Shown: one piece after another, positions 1 through 12,382 of the stretch
Layout of the letters: every line of letters begins with the position of its first letter
Position numbering within the stretch: the stretch's first letter is position 1
Assembly (NCBI GenBank): GCA_022578965.1
Contig: MU400558.1
Location: forward strand, 186,001-250,000
Reading direction: 5' to 3'
Origin: Xylaria sp. FL1777
Lineage: Eukaryota > Ascomycota > Sordariomycetes > Xylariales > Xylariaceae
Length of the DNA: 64,000 bases
The notes under the pieces: generated by a model
Database searches by the model: none
Told to the model about the DNA's origin: nothing
What the model saw: the letters and a program-made list of their open reading frames with translations, nothing else
Program-made: the position numbers and the translations under genes

Positions 1-2
1 CG

Positions 3-332
3 GCCGGGTCGGACGGCGCCTTCTGCTTCTGGGACCGCGCGGCGCGCACCAAGCTGATCACTTACCCGCCCGTCGTCCCCTCTCAGAACATTGGCGACCC
101 GAGCAATAACAACGCGTCGTCGTCGTCATCGCCGTCCCCCATCACTGCTACGGCGTTCAATCGCGACGGCAGCATCCTCGCTTATGCCCTTGGATACGAC
201 TGGAGCCGCGGGTGCCAGGGCAATTCGCCGCGCACCGAGACCAGGGTTATGCTGCATGCTGTCTTGGACGAGGACTTGAGGTCGCAGGCAACAGTCCGTC
301 CCTTGGATGGGTTATATAGGAAGAAGATCTAA
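3..332 (+). CDS. rae1: mRNA export factor Rae1/Gle2 (WD40), C-terminal part
   Basis: This is the 3' end of a gene whose start lies outside the window. The frame opening at position 3 runs about 109 residues to a TAA at 330-332. It begins in a WD40 blade (GSDGAFCFWDRAARTKLITY) and continues with ITATAFNRDGSILAYALGYDWSRG, then a short basic tail ending YRKKI. The F-W-D, TAFNRDG and YALGYDWS blocks are typical of the last blade of Rae1/Gle2, a nuclear-pore-associated beta-propeller that binds a Nup98-type GLEBS motif and works in mRNA export. A Ser/Asn/Pro-rich insertion (about NNNASSSSSPS) lies between two strands. Bub3 is the nearest alternative family, but the C-terminal block fits Rae1 better. 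Third positions are strongly G/C. Confidence 0.85.
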   Translation, partial: AGSDGAFCFWDRAARTKLITYPPVVPSQNIGDPSNNNASSSSSPSPITATAFNRDGSILAYALGYDWSRGCQGNSPRTETRVMLHAVLDEDLRSQATVRPLDGLYRKKI

Positions 333-1410
333 TGGTGGGGTTAGGAAAGGGGGTTGGCGTATAACTGCTGTTGTTGATGAGTTTTGGCGATTGGCGAGTC
401 TTTGTGCTGTCTCCGATATACCTTCTACTCGATCTTGCGGGCGGAGTATTCTTGGAAATGTATAGGGGTATTATGGCTCGACATGAATATATGAATGAGT
501 TATGAATGAACGGCCGAGTAATGACGATAGGTGAATACTAGATTTTGCTTCGTATTTTCTGGTGAAGTCAGCCGTATTCAAATTGGCTTCGCTTCTCCTG
601 GAATACAGTTGCTTCCTTGTGAGATGAGATAAAAGCTATGTTCTTACATCCCGCTCACTTGGCATGGAAGTAACTCATTATCGTGAGCCAGCGAGACCGA
701 CCATATGAGAAAAGTTACAGTGATGATTGACCAAAGACATAAGCGAACCTTCTTATTGTCATCACATATACTGACGGTGACGATGAGATGATGATACTGG
801 ATGTTGTATATGCAAATATCTATATACAATGCAAGTAGGCTATATACAAAGTTAGGTCAGTTAGGTCTTATGACCCAGATGGTGGCCCGATGTGATATAT
901 ACATGAGAGAAGGATGGAAGCGAAAGATAAATGTTGGTAGCGAGCGTCAAAAGTATGCCGGGAACCCACTCCTAGGGTTCATGAGGTGAACGAAAGATCG
1001 CGGCGATCATAAGATCCCCTCTTAACAGCGACAGATGTAGGGATCCCTTCCAGAGGGTATCTTCTCGTCAAGCGAACGAAGACAAACGAATGGGTATATA
1101 AGTAAATGCGGAAAGAGGCCAAGCGAAAGACGAGAAATAAAACCAGTGGTATAGCGAGGGGAATTTCAGCGAAAGTACGCAATGCATGGAGCAAAACGAG
1201 TGGGTATATCAATGAAAAAGAAAGGGGGCAAAAAACCCTCCAACTCCGGGGCCGTAAATGCAGGATGAAAGAGCGAGCGTAATGTAATGGTCCGGGCACG
1301 ACCTCGCGAGAAAAACCTGCTGGCGAGACCGAGTAGATGCAACCGACCGAGCGAGACGAGTGTTAATTTCCACCACCACCACCGAGATGACCATCGACGC
1401 CTCCTTCACT
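333..1410. other. Intergenic, no gene seen
   Basis: The 3' regions of the Rae1 gene (+) and the GH64 gene (-) converge here. The longest open frames are about 100 codons, start at non-ATG codons or lack recognisable motifs, and none continues into a neighbouring exon. I see no RNA gene or transposon. Confidence 0.6.
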
Positions 1411-3072
1411 TCACTTGTGGAAGAACCCCTTGATCATAGCCATGATCTTCTTGAAAAAGCCCGCGAGATCAAGACCCGTCTTCTTCTTGCCGCCCCCCGA
1501 GGCGCTCGCCGGCCCGCCCACAGTGACCGTGAGCAGCTGGGGCGAGGAGTCGTAGACGGTGCCCGCCTGGTCGGGGCCGGCGGCGCCGCTGGGCACGACG
1601 TCGTCGTAGGGGAAGGCGTAGCCGCGGCCGTCGAGGTTGACGGCGTGGACGATGCGCGCGTAGTGGTTGGTGGGGTCGGTCTTGTAGTAGTTGTTGGTGC
1701 CGTCGGCCTGGATGGCGTCGGGCTGGTCGGCGCTGGCCACGAGCGTGGAGCGGTTCAGCGCCGCCGCCAGCCGCGCCCCGATGGCCCCCATCTCCTGGCT
1801 CGTCGCCGCCGGGTAGTTGCCGAAGGGCCCCGTGCTGCAGCTGAAGACGTCCGTCGCCGACGGCTGCGCGAACGTGCCCGCGCCCGCGAAGGTCAGCAGC
1901 CCGTCCGACGTCACCCGCCCCGTCACCACGCCCCATTGCCCCTGCGTGTCGACCTCCAGGTCCTCGCTGCTGTATTTCGTCCACGCTGCGTCTACGTACG
2001 GCTGGTAGTAGCCGTTGAAGATGTCGCTGTTCGCTGGAGTTGAGGGGTGGGCTGTTAGCTGTGTGTATTCGTGTATCTAGGTTATACGCGGAATGGTATA
2101 AGGGGAGGGGGGGGCTTGATGGATGTGCTACAATAACGTCGGATTTTCGTTGCTTAGAATATACACACAGGCTTCCTCCGGCAAGGTATCATCAAGGGAA
2201 AGTATTAGAATCAGGATGACTTACCTATACGCCCACTATTAGGGCTCATTGCACGCAAGTTCGTGCCATTGTCCGCCTTGACGACGAGCTCCGCCCACCC
2301 AGGATTCTCAGATGCCCCCTGCTGCGTAAGCTGCGTGCAGATCTGGTCGAGGCCATCGGTAGGGAGGCCCTGGACAACCTGTGTGTTTCCAGACGTGTTG
2401 AGGAGCGAGAGGGCGATTGGGAGACATACGAAGTCGACGTAGCTGATGTTGACAAATAGCTGGTCCTGGTTGTCTGTTTAATGGAAGGTTAGTGAAAGTT
2501 GTTCTCGGGGGCGAGATCTAAAAGTCCCAGCTGGAGCCATGGACATGTTGTTTACATACTATATTAAACAGCGTTAGCCAATCATTTCTGCGCCTGTTGG
2601 GACAAATTCGCATGTATGACCATCAGAACTCAGTATGAGTTTTTGTCTCACACTTCCGAGTTGTTGATATAGGAACTAGAAAGGAGTCTACTCACCAAGT
2701 GAATTCGCAAAACGCCCAATTCAGTTTGTAATTAACATCATCTGTATTCGTGACGGAAGGCTCGACAATACCAGGACCAGGATTAATGAAGAAGGTGAGC
2801 TTGCTGCCAACGACGAACCAGATGCGACCACCAGCCAGTTGAGGGATCGTGACCGTTGTCGTGGTGCCAGGGGCACCTAGCGGGATCGCACAGTCGATAG
2901 CAAGGGGCTGCAGTGGCTGTGATGGCGATGCCGGATAATAAAGGGTCTTTCCATCGGGCTGCAAGAAGGCATAGGCATTGTTATTATTGATGTCTAGACC
3001 CGTCACGTACGCGTACACCGTCGAGGAGCTCGTGGTGTTTTTGAAGGCGAACTGGGTCGTTGGGTTCGTCAT
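1411..3072 (-). CDS. GH64-type (thaumatin-like fold) beta-1,3-glucanase
   Basis: Exons on the minus strand: 3072-2696, about 2473-2225, and 2033-1411 (stop). Exon 1 gives MTNPTTQFAFKNTTSSSTVY, then AYAFLQPDG and IPQLAGGRIWFVVGSKL. Exon 2 gives LFVNISYVDFVCLPIALSL and LPTDGLDQICTQL. Exon 3 gives NSDIFNGYYQPYVDAAW, then FSCSTGPFG and ARLAAALNRSTL. This motif order is that of fungal GH64 beta-1,3-glucanases, which hydrolyse wall beta-1,3-glucan. The exon 2/3 junction (donor GTAAGT at 2224, acceptor CTCCAG) is in phase. The ATG at 3072 has ACC upstream, a better context than an in-frame one 25 codons earlier. No signal peptide is visible, so the protein may be cytoplasmic or exported unconventionally. 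The tail is basic and amphipathic (LAGFFKKIMAMIKGFFHK). Exon 1 ends with two spare bases while exon 2 needs one, so the first junction needs an extra exon or another splice site (see findings). Confidence 0.8.
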
Positions 3073-6000
3073 GGTGAGAAAGAAACGCCGGCTTCGTGCA
3101 GACGTGATAAATACCTTGTTTATACGAAGTTCGAAGCAAAATAGCAAAGTCAGGAAAGCAAAAGAGCAGAGTGATATCGTATAGGAAGCACTGGATCAAG
3201 ATACGAGTTGACTGAATGAAACGTAACATGAAGAGAAAACTCCAAGATATGCAGGTCTAGACCGTCTTAATAAATGAATAGATATCCTCGCCATTCTAGA
3301 GATCGTTAACATAAAAAATAACATGATATCTTGTGAGATGTCCATAGTGTTGCGCCTCGACCATGTGCTTCGTAAGGCTGCTTGTGACCGAAGACGATCG
3401 TCTCTGGGGGTTACAAAAGACCGAGACGACAGGTGTCAACATGACCCGAAAGTCGTCTGGGCTTATTACGTGAACTAGGGTTTCGTGGCTGAAGATAGTG
3501 CCTTGATTTGGTATGATATATGCCAGAGTCTGGTGGGTGTTCACTGCTGAGAAGGCTGTTTTAGTCCCAGCGGACTGGGTCAGGTACTGTGAGTCCGTAC
3601 ATGTCTGCCTTCAAGAGATCAGGAAAAGCATGAAGTAGCTATGTTTAAGCCTCTTCTACTTTAGCGAGTGTCATCCGTGACATGAAGTATTTCCTATAGA
3701 GTTGAGCATGTTACTATGGCGTTACGCTTTAATAAATGTTGTAATATTACGTACTTATTAACGGGAAGAGACCGTGTTAGGTAGCGTTAAAGAGAGAGTC
3801 ATGATCAAAGAACATCGCATACGTATGAGTGAAGCAAGATTTACAGTGAGAAAGAGGAAGAAAACAAGAGCTAGAGTGGGCACTAATTCAAGTAAGCAGG
3901 ACACTATTCGATAAGCAAATATCATATTTCTCTTTCCATGTCTTGAAATAAGTCGTTATAATTGGAGTTGCTATTTCCGTGTGACTACACATATGAGGCG
4001 AAGATCACCATCAGCAACGATTATATATAATCCCTCAAGTACCGTGACAGTATAAGTCGAAGCTATGTATGTAGATTCAGCTATCTTGGGCACTTCTCCC
4101 GACTGACAACCAGACAGCCAAGCCGCGCCGCGCCATACGTCAGTGAACAGAGCCGCCGCGTGTCGTTAGTGGTGTCCCGGAGCTCAGAACCCAAGAGGGA
4201 AACTCATATCCCATGTATATGACTATCTCCGGTCCCAGCTCGACCACATGTCGTCGGATTAACCTCGCTCCCTTCGCCTTGGGGGGGTTGACAAGCAGGT
4301 GACTAACCATCCGTCCAAATTCAACAGCGGGTAGCTCGCGAATTTATACCAACTCAGCACGTATTGTTCCACAATGCACACAGTCAACGCAAGGACGCTG
4401 AAGAGACGAGACCTTTCAAACCCACCATTGGCGGGCAAAGGCCCTCACTTTATTATCCGCTAAGCCATACCTATAGCGTCCATACATGGATGACGATACC
4501 ACATGAAACGCCCACATCACGGGCCTCCGGGGCAGTATCTTACTAGGAGACTGACGACGAGCGATCTTATACCCTCCCAGATCCGCAGTATAGCGTCGGT
4601 AGTGTCCTCCTTTCAGTAGCCACCCACGTGGACTCGCATTGGTTCCTGGTACTGTAGTAACGTGGAGCTCTTCCCCATATTCCCCTCGTCTCCATACCTA
4701 CCAGTTAGTAACGGGGCAAGGAGATCACGGCATGCCCGCCGTACGTACTAGTCTGGTGTACCGTACGCACTTAGAGTGGACGGTGCAGTAGGATGGTGAC
4801 GTAGCATTTCCCCAAGAATCAGCAGATCCAGAACCAACGCCATACAACCTCCTCTCCTATCCACTCGCCGGACTGGACTATATTAGGTGCATCCAGTAGT
4901 GTAGGTACGCATGAAGGCATGCAGCTTTGGCCTCCACAGTATGCATGTTGGCAACCCCCTGGCCGCACTACTTATGTAGACTGATGTATACCAAGACGAG
5001 CATTTCTTGTATTGGGTAGAACTATCTATATATGTACAGTAGGTAGACTAGACCCACGACCTAATACCTGTCTGCCTGCTTACCCCGTCTTTTCCCCAAC
5101 CCCAACTCAGGGGGTGTCGTGACCCGTTCTATCCCCGCAACCCTCCAACTTTGTCCGCCTCCGCTTGGACGCCCTATCGTAGCGTATGATGCCTCGAAGT
5201 ATAGGCTTCTATGCGGGTGGTTGTTTGGCTCTTTCACAGGAGAGCATACCTCGTGGAAGGAGTGAGAATTTGACTTTGAATTAGTACAGGTGTTGATGTC
5301 GACTTTAAGACGGAGATTAGTAATGCGTGTGGAGAAAGTTATCCACGCTCTGAGATACCAGTACACGACAACAAGAATCTCTGTTGTGAATACGAGAACG
5401 CAAGATTAGCCGGCATCATAGTCTTCATTATGCAAAGCAAAGACTCAAGCAGCAAGCTTCTAGAACGCCCAACCACCATAGATCAATGCAAGCTCAACAT
5501 GTGTGTGTGTGTATACAACATATAATAGGTCAACTCTACCCTACCTAGATTGATCTCATTATAAACCAAACAACTAAACAATATCATAACCCCCAGTCCG
5601 ACAGAATTGAACCCTTCACATAGTACCACCGAAGCGTGCATACAGCACCGTAAGCGACAGGACCGTTCATCTCATCTCATCTGGGTACCTAATATATACC
5701 GGTACACCACTGTAGCCTATATTAGTAGTAATAATAGTAGTAATGCCGTGAACCTGTCACGTAACCACCGCATAGAATAAAATGCACCGGAACGGTCCGA
5801 ACGCAACCAGTACCTGCCCACCAGCGTAGGTACTACTATAGTACCTATCTACGCAACGATACTACACTGCGCCGCGCTACAACACGGCGCACATGCATGT
5901 ATGCATGCAGGTTGGGCATGTTCTTTTTCCTTACTCGCCCTGTTTCCGATGTTGTAGTGGAGGTAGCTGTGTGTCTGTGGAGAAGAGTGTGACCAGACAA

Positions 6001-6428
6001 CACAGCATGTGATCGATAGGAGGTATGTATCACGAGCGTTTCGCCTCGCATGCCAATTAATAGAATTTCACATCGGTTGCCTGGTGTACTTACCTAACTA
6101 GATGGGTATCTCTCCACATTCGATCTCTGTGGTTGGGATCCCTAAATGTACATATACCATATGTAAGCTTCTCTGGGATGACTAAAACACATCCAATATC
6201 CTATTTCGCCAACCAAAGAAAACCAAGAGCCAAATGCCTAGATAATGTAATAAGAAACCCAAGGAATAAACACCTGGCCCACCCATCGTAGGTGACAACA
6301 AATTTATGGCTTCTCAAAAAGAGAAGCCAAAAGGGTAGTCCTGTAAACCTGCGCCCATGAAATAATGCAATGATCCTCAGCGCCCCTTTTCCTTTTCCGT
6401 TCCTGAATCAGAAGACCGCCATTCAGCA
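3073..6428. other. Intergenic, no gene seen
   Basis: This 3.3-kb spacer lies upstream of the GH64 gene and downstream of the GH16 gene. Open frames are short (at most about 100 codons), lack motifs and cannot be joined into a plausible gene. Short TACCTA/TAGGTA-type words recur, for example around 5030-5080 and 5820-5850. No terminal repeats or transposase-like frame were seen. Confidence 0.5.
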
Positions 6429-7674
6429 CTAAAAGGAGGCAAACATAACAACCATAGCAAACCAAAAGACCCCTCTTTGCGCGTCTAACACGCCAGCACT
6501 ATTATCCTCCTCTCCGTTCCCGTTGCTGCCACTGTTCTCTGAGCCATTGTTAGCTGAGCCGCCATAGTCTGTTTGATTTGGCGTCAAATTGTCGCCGTTA
6601 CTAAAGAAAAACGTGGCATTATGATCAGGTATGGCACAGACCGAACCGCTTATCGTGGGGTCTTTGCACCTCATAGCGAAATCCCGTTGTCGCTGTTCGA
6701 GTGACGAGTTAAAGTATGCCTTGACGTAGCTAACAGTAGTAACTGCATCTACGGTCGGTGGGCCATGCGACCAGCCCGGATTACCATTACTCCAGTGCGA
6801 TACTAAGAGATGCCCAGGGGTGGTGGGCACGCCTGAGCCGGTCGCCTCAGCAAGCAGATCGCCGTCTGCGTAAAAGAATACCTTGTCTGGCAAGAAGTCG
6901 AAGCGGTACTCGTGGAACTCCGTCGATGGGTCGAAAGGTAGATTAACTCGGCGCAGACCTGTTGTGTTGGCGGCGTCAAAACCAGCGGCGGCAGCTTCTT
7001 TTGACTGGAGGACGAAATTTACGGGAAACAGACCCTTCTCCTTGTCGAACTGGGCGGAGAGAAATTCAATGTCAATCTCCTGTGTGTCATTCTGGTACTG
7101 CAGCAGAACCGTTCGTTAGCCAGGATCCAGGAGTTGCGTCTTGCCATGCGGTAAGCCGGACACTTACCCAGAAGAAAGCACTGCAAGTTCCGGGTACATC
7201 GGTGGTCTTGATGCCGGCCCGGAATGTGCCGTAGAAATAATCTAGGCCGGTCGTGGAGACCTCGGCCACTGGAACCCTGTCTTCTTGCATGACGTCTCGG
7301 ACGAGGAGAAGCAGACCCGCATCTAAGCCAAGAGTTCCGGGGCCGTTGAACGTCTTGGGGTTTTTAATGGTGTTAGACATGACGTTCCTCACGGCGAATG
7401 ATTCACCAAATGGGCCACGGGATTCCTGACTCGATATGTTGTATCCCTGTGGTGCCCACCCATGGCTAGCCACCCCCTCTCCATCGCCCGTGATGTCGAC
7501 ATGGATGAAGTCGGTTTCGTGTAAATCCGTGAATACGTGCTGGATGCCGTCAGAGCTGGTGGTCATTGAGTATCCGCACTCGCAATTGCCGGTGGCCGAG
7601 CCGAAGAGAGGCGGCAGAAGGGCAAAAATCCAAGATAAAGCCATCGAGGCGTGTACTGGCGGTCGGGGCCTCAT
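6429..7674 (-). CDS. Secreted GH16 glycosidase/transglycosidase with GPI-like tail
   Basis: Two exons, 7674-7168 and 7097-6429, joined in phase 0 (donor GTAAGT after FFW, acceptor CTGCAG), give 391 residues. The N-terminus has a signal peptide (MALSWIFALLPPLFGSATG after a ten-residue lead). A cysteine-containing start (NCECGYSM) and a laminarinase-like beta-sandwich follow. The catalytic motif YQNDTQEIDIEFLS lies at the start of exon 2: the ExDxE signature of GH16, with the two Glu as nucleophile and acid/base. Later blocks are FHEYRFDFLPDKVFFYADG and SHWSNGNPGWSHGP. A Ser/Asn/Gly-rich linker precedes a short hydrophobic C-terminus (FWFAMVVMFASF), as in GPI-anchored wall enzymes. ExDxE rather than ExDxxE suggests the Crh/XTH-type branch (glucan-modifying), but the substrate cannot be read from sequence. 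The ATG at 7674 has A at -3; an in-frame ATG at 7644 is an alternative and keeps the signal peptide. Confidence 0.87.
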
Positions 7675-9651
7675 CGTATTGACTGGAACCCACGTGCTGC
7701 TAGCGAGCTATGCGACTCCGTGCAGCAGTGATGACATATGCCGTGACCAGAAACGAGCGACAGGTGCACGAGCAAGAGAACGAGGCCAAAGCGAGGCGAA
7801 CCTAAGGAGGGCAGCAAACAGCGTCTCCGTTTCTAACTGGTCACATATCCAAACAGAACACGAGGACACAGGAGACGTAAACAGAGGCTGCCAGGAACTG
7901 GGGGCGGAAGCGGAGCAGGAAAGCGACAATCAAGGCAGGTTGTGATGTCTGTGCACGTACTCTATGAAACTGAAACTACAGCAGTGCACCAGGGAAGGAG
8001 AAGAGGCAAAAAGCAGGAAAGAGTAGGGAAATGAGCAAGCACCAAAACTTGACACACATATAAAGGGGGGGTTGTCTCACAGACAGACAACCTGAAGTGG
8101 GACGCAACATCTCGACGAGAAGACCACAACAGCACCACAACAGCAGTGGCGATGGAAAATGAGATGACGGAAGCAGGTTGTGGGCCGGCCGGGGAAACCA
8201 CCACGGCCACGCAGTGGACTTAAGGCAAAGAAAACATGATAGAAATACGAGGGCTGGATACATGTGTACCAAGTAGGTAGGTATGTGTCGTGCAAAGGTA
8301 GTACAAGTAGACGGAAGTATGTAGACGTGGCGGACACGCGCATAAACACGCATATATCATATATGTATGTATACACACCGAGCAGCAGAATATAGATACA
8401 TGTGTCTACCTAGGTACTTAGTGTCACTGCTTAATTTCCACGTCTACATAGCGCCAGTTGTGTAGCCAATTTAAAGAGAAAATATATATACAAGGCACAC
8501 ACCGTACGTGCCATTGCCTACATAAATACAATGAATGCTCCTTACTCTGTAATATTGAGAACATACCTACATACACACAGTGTGTTAAGTTGGCGAGTAA
8601 TACTTACTTTATCTACATAGTACCTACCTGGGTTTCAAATTCAACTCATACAGATCTTGTTACCATCATATGACATGTGCATTTGCTCAGTTGAGCCCCT
8701 AGAATACCTACCAATTGAACAAGGCACCAACGTTAGGTATGTATGTAAGTGCTGAGAGAACCGGGCTGCTGTGCTATATCATACACACACACACACTCAC
8801 ACACTCACTCACTTACACGGCTTAAAACACAGAAGCATTGAATCTACGAAGCAAAATACAGCTAAGCTCAGTGACGAGAAGTGATGCAAATTCGTTTGAT
8901 GCCTAGCGCAATATGGATCTATACATTTCAAGAGAGCAGGTCCAATCAAAATCAAGTATCAAACAATCTGGTGCGCGCAGTGCTTCCTTCCGCATTGCTA
9001 ACCGGCCTCGCATGTTCCTATCGTAACCCTCACAACCAAAGGCCCCAACTACCAGCTCTATTACGACGAGGGAGACGAGTGAGACGTAAGGAAACTAAGA
9101 GACAAGAACAAAAGACAAGCAGAGCGGCTGCAACTATGTAGAACAAGGTATATGACAAACTGTCAAGAGGGAAAAACAAGAAAACAAGAAAGTGAATGAG
9201 AAGCGGAGAAACGGAAGAGCGATGAGAACACTGGCGAAAAAAAGGCAAAACAGGACAAATTGACAACAGCATTAAACAAAAATATGAGTGCTGTAGCTAA
9301 TAGAACAGATGGGAAGAGAAGTTCCGGCGACGGACCAGCCAGTCCTGCATCAGACATTATGTGCGCATGTCGCGCTGATACCCCCTCCGCCAGGTCACTG
9401 AGAGAGCCTAGTCTGCCATCCCAGTCCCCCCCATTACCAGTGACCCTAGATGCAGACGTTGGATGCAAAGACAAACACAGACACGACGGAACTCCAGAGT
9501 CGACCACCACCGGCGCCTGTCCTTACGGAATCGAATGAAATGACTAGGAAAATGACCAGGTATATGCGCAGTTGATTAAACACCCTCCCCATCCGTGGGT
9601 TCAAGGAAAAGAGAATCAGGAACAAAGAAAATCGTGGGTCTCGTCATGATA
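7675..9651. other. GH16 upstream region, no gene seen
   Basis: This spacer holds the presumed GH16 promoter and the 3' flank of the C2H2 regulator. It is rich in short CA runs and TACCTA words. The open frames of 80-125 codons near 7962-8376 are pyrimidine-tract translations without motifs. I see no other gene. Confidence 0.5.
8782..8815. repeat. (CA)n/(CACT)n microsatellite
   Basis: A run of alternating CA grades into CACT/CTCA units within the spacer between the GH16 and C2H2 regulator genes. It is non-coding. Confidence 0.8.
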
Positions 9652-12382
9652 TTAATACACGCTCTCTTCGTCTGCCCCCTGAGATATCATCGACGGTGTC
9701 GAGACGTTGGAAGATGCTTCCACGTCGTCTACATAGCCAATAAGAGCTTGGGAGTGAAGACGGAAGGACTCGCCCATCAGCCTCGTGATACTGTGATATT
9801 AATGTTAGAAAGGTATTTCTTGGCTAGGTGAACACAACGGAAGACTTACCCCCAAACAACCACCTCATCGAGCATAGAGCCCCAAAGGTGAGCGACGGTT
9901 CCGCTGAGCTGTGGTGAGTTCAGGGTACCCTCGGACTCCTTCTCAAACAGCATTCGAACCTTGTGATACATGGCCATCTCCTCCTCTGTGGCAGCTTCTT
10001 CGTCATGTTCCAGACGATACAGCCACAGGGTGAGCGTGATCATGAGGTCCATGCCGCAGAGAGGGTGCTCAATGCTCCAGTTGGTGGGTGATGTACGTGC
10101 AACCCAGCGTACGCCTTGGCGGACAGCGGTTTCGATGCAGTTATAACACTCCTGAATAACCTTGATCATCTCACTAGATCGCTTAACACGATCTCGAGCC
10201 TTTGACATCGCCGCAGCGACCTCGTAGTGGTCATGGTATCGGAGTGCCTCTTGCACGGCCTTGAGGTCAACTTCGAGGCGCGCACGTGCATTGCGGTACA
10301 TAGCTTGAGCGTTGAAGATCAATGGGTGACCCTTGTGCGGCGCACTCAGGGGAACGGCGTCGGCTTCAGGTTCGCAAAGATCAAGAGATTTCTCCCATGT
10401 CTCCAGGGCAAGCCGAAGCTTGTACTCAGTCACTACATCCTGTAGAGCTTCGGGGCTACGTTTCTGATACCATACTTCGAGGAACAAGGTATTTATCATG
10501 ACACGCGTTGCAAAGGCGCTGTACTTGAGTGTTTCGCCTTGGAAGAGATGATCATGAGCAACCATGAACGTGATCCCGGGAGATGCCTTTAACTGTTCAT
10601 ACCAAGCGCTGTCATCGGTGACCTTCGAGTTCCAGAGTGCTTCTGATGATGGTAGCTGCAGGTCTTCGAATTCGTTGAAGCTGATGGCGGGGGTATGGTT
10701 GTAGGTCAATGTCAATAACCCGAAGAAAATATACACAGCGTAGTAGGTCCTACGGCACCCTTCGTCTTCAACCCACTCGGCACGGGATGGGAGAGCACCG
10801 TCACGAGCGTCCTGGCGTAACTTTAGCTCGTAGCGGTTGCCTGCGACCATATTCGCAAGTAGACTCTTGATGGAGCAAGCCCACTCGAGGCCTTTTGGAT
10901 CGCCACTCCAACTAGCGAAGATCATGTTCAGCAGTGAGCTCTGCATCGTCCATAAAGGACATTTTCGGGAGCTAAAATTCTCTTTGTTTTGCAGAAATTG
11001 GTTCACTAAGACTTTAGATCCAATATGCAGCATATATGCTTGATCCTGGTCAAAAGCGTAAAGCGCACCGATGGACAAGACAGCGAGTAAAATAGCTGGA
11101 GACACCTGAGTCACACTGAAAGATGACGGATGCAGAAATGGAAGATGATGATGGAACAGACCGAAGTAGGTCGCCAGATACCGATTCATCGAGCCAAGAT
11201 TAGGAACACGGAACCCTTCCGGGATGGCGTGCTCACTATCATGAGCCCGAATATTGTCTAATATCATGTTGCGCTCTTCATCGCTGAGAACCTGAGGAGC
11301 CTTGAAGCCAGCAGAGGCCTGAACCTGGTCAGCCTGTGAAATTCTACAAGTGGGTGTGGCGGGTCCGCTGGAAGCGGAAGTACCAGTGCTGGTAGGAGAG
11401 AGCGAGTTGATCATGGATTGCAGTACAGGTACGAGACCATTACAATTGGAACCAGATGCTGATGGCGTTGGGATGGGACGGGCCTGGGCTGTACTCACAC
11501 TAGCGAAGGACTGCTGGGACTCGAACGAACCAGAACCAGAACCAGAACCAGAAGACGAAACCGATTGAGCCTTGGCTTCTGCCACAGACTGCGACATGAA
11601 AGCATCCCAGGGAACGCTATGAGGAAGAGGAGCATTGGCCGGTGGGTAGATGACGGCAGGGTCCATCAATGGCGCACCACTGGCAGGGTAGGTCACAGCC
11701 GGGCTTGAAGCGAATGGGCTTGCAGCGTCGTTGTCTCGCATGGCGGCTGTAGCTTTGTGATGAAGGTCGGCAACCAACATAGCAGCGTGTTCAACATCAA
11801 AGACCCCCTCACTGCTGGCTTCTATCTGCTCGCTCAGAGTGGATGTGTCCAGTGCAATGGATGACTTGGAAGGACCGTTGATGGCTCGGGCCTTAGCACC
11901 ACCAGCACGACGCTTCCCGTCACTATGAAGAGGAACACCTCCATCTTTAGCATGGACGGTGCGATCATGTCGAAGAAGGAGATCTCTTCGTACAAAAGTA
12001 CTCCGGCACTTCATGCATTTGAATGGACGTTCTTTCGTGTCTATTTGTAAAGCCTGACGTTAGTTTAAGAATAGCACATGCGCATGAATCATGGTGTTGA
12101 GGGGTAGTCGAGTCGCACTATCGGTAACATTAAGTTACAAAGCGAGAAGAGGGGGAGGGGGAGGGGGTGGTGGCAGGATGAACTACAGACACCCTGGGGA
12201 GAAAGGAAAGGCTCGCGCCACTTACGCGACCGCTCATGCCGGCTGCGGTGTTCGCTTCTGCTAAAAGCCCTTGCGCAGAACTGGCACTTGTATTTGCGTT
12301 CTGGTTGAGCGAGAGAGGTCTTTCGGGCGACCGGAGTTGATGAGGCGGAGGTGGGGAGAACGGCCACGCTGGCGCCGGGCAT
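9652..12382 (-). CDS. C2H2 zinc-finger transcription factor with fungal_trans-like middle domain
   Basis: Three exons: 12382-12226, 12040-9850 and 9790-9652, 828 residues. Two tandem C2H2 fingers lie at the N-terminus: Cys33/Cys36/His49/His53 and Cys61/Cys64/His77/His82, joined by the linker HTKERPFKC. Intron 1 splits the last His of finger 1 (c|ac), so the splice is confirmed by finger restoration. A Ser/Gly/Pro-rich region (SGSGSGSGS) follows. Roughly residues 330-600 look like the fungal transcription factor middle domain (YFGLFHHHLPFLHPSSF, CRRTYYAVYIFFGLLTLTYN). The long frame appears to stop at VVVWG, but that stop lies in a GTAAGT donor. Splicing to CACAG gives a further 46 codons ending DEESVY. 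The start ATG has AAG at -3. It should be a nuclear DNA-binding regulator; the target pathway is unknown. Confidence 0.85.

Noticed and set aside
1360..2043. 227-codon plus-strand frame
   Set aside because: It is antisense to the GC-rich last exon of the GH64 gene and reads as Ala/Arg/Val-rich low complexity.
7962..8376. Overlapping hydrophobic minus-strand frames upstream of the GH16 gene
   Set aside because: The three registers all look similar, which reflects pyrimidine-rich composition rather than coding; there are no motifs or splice partners.
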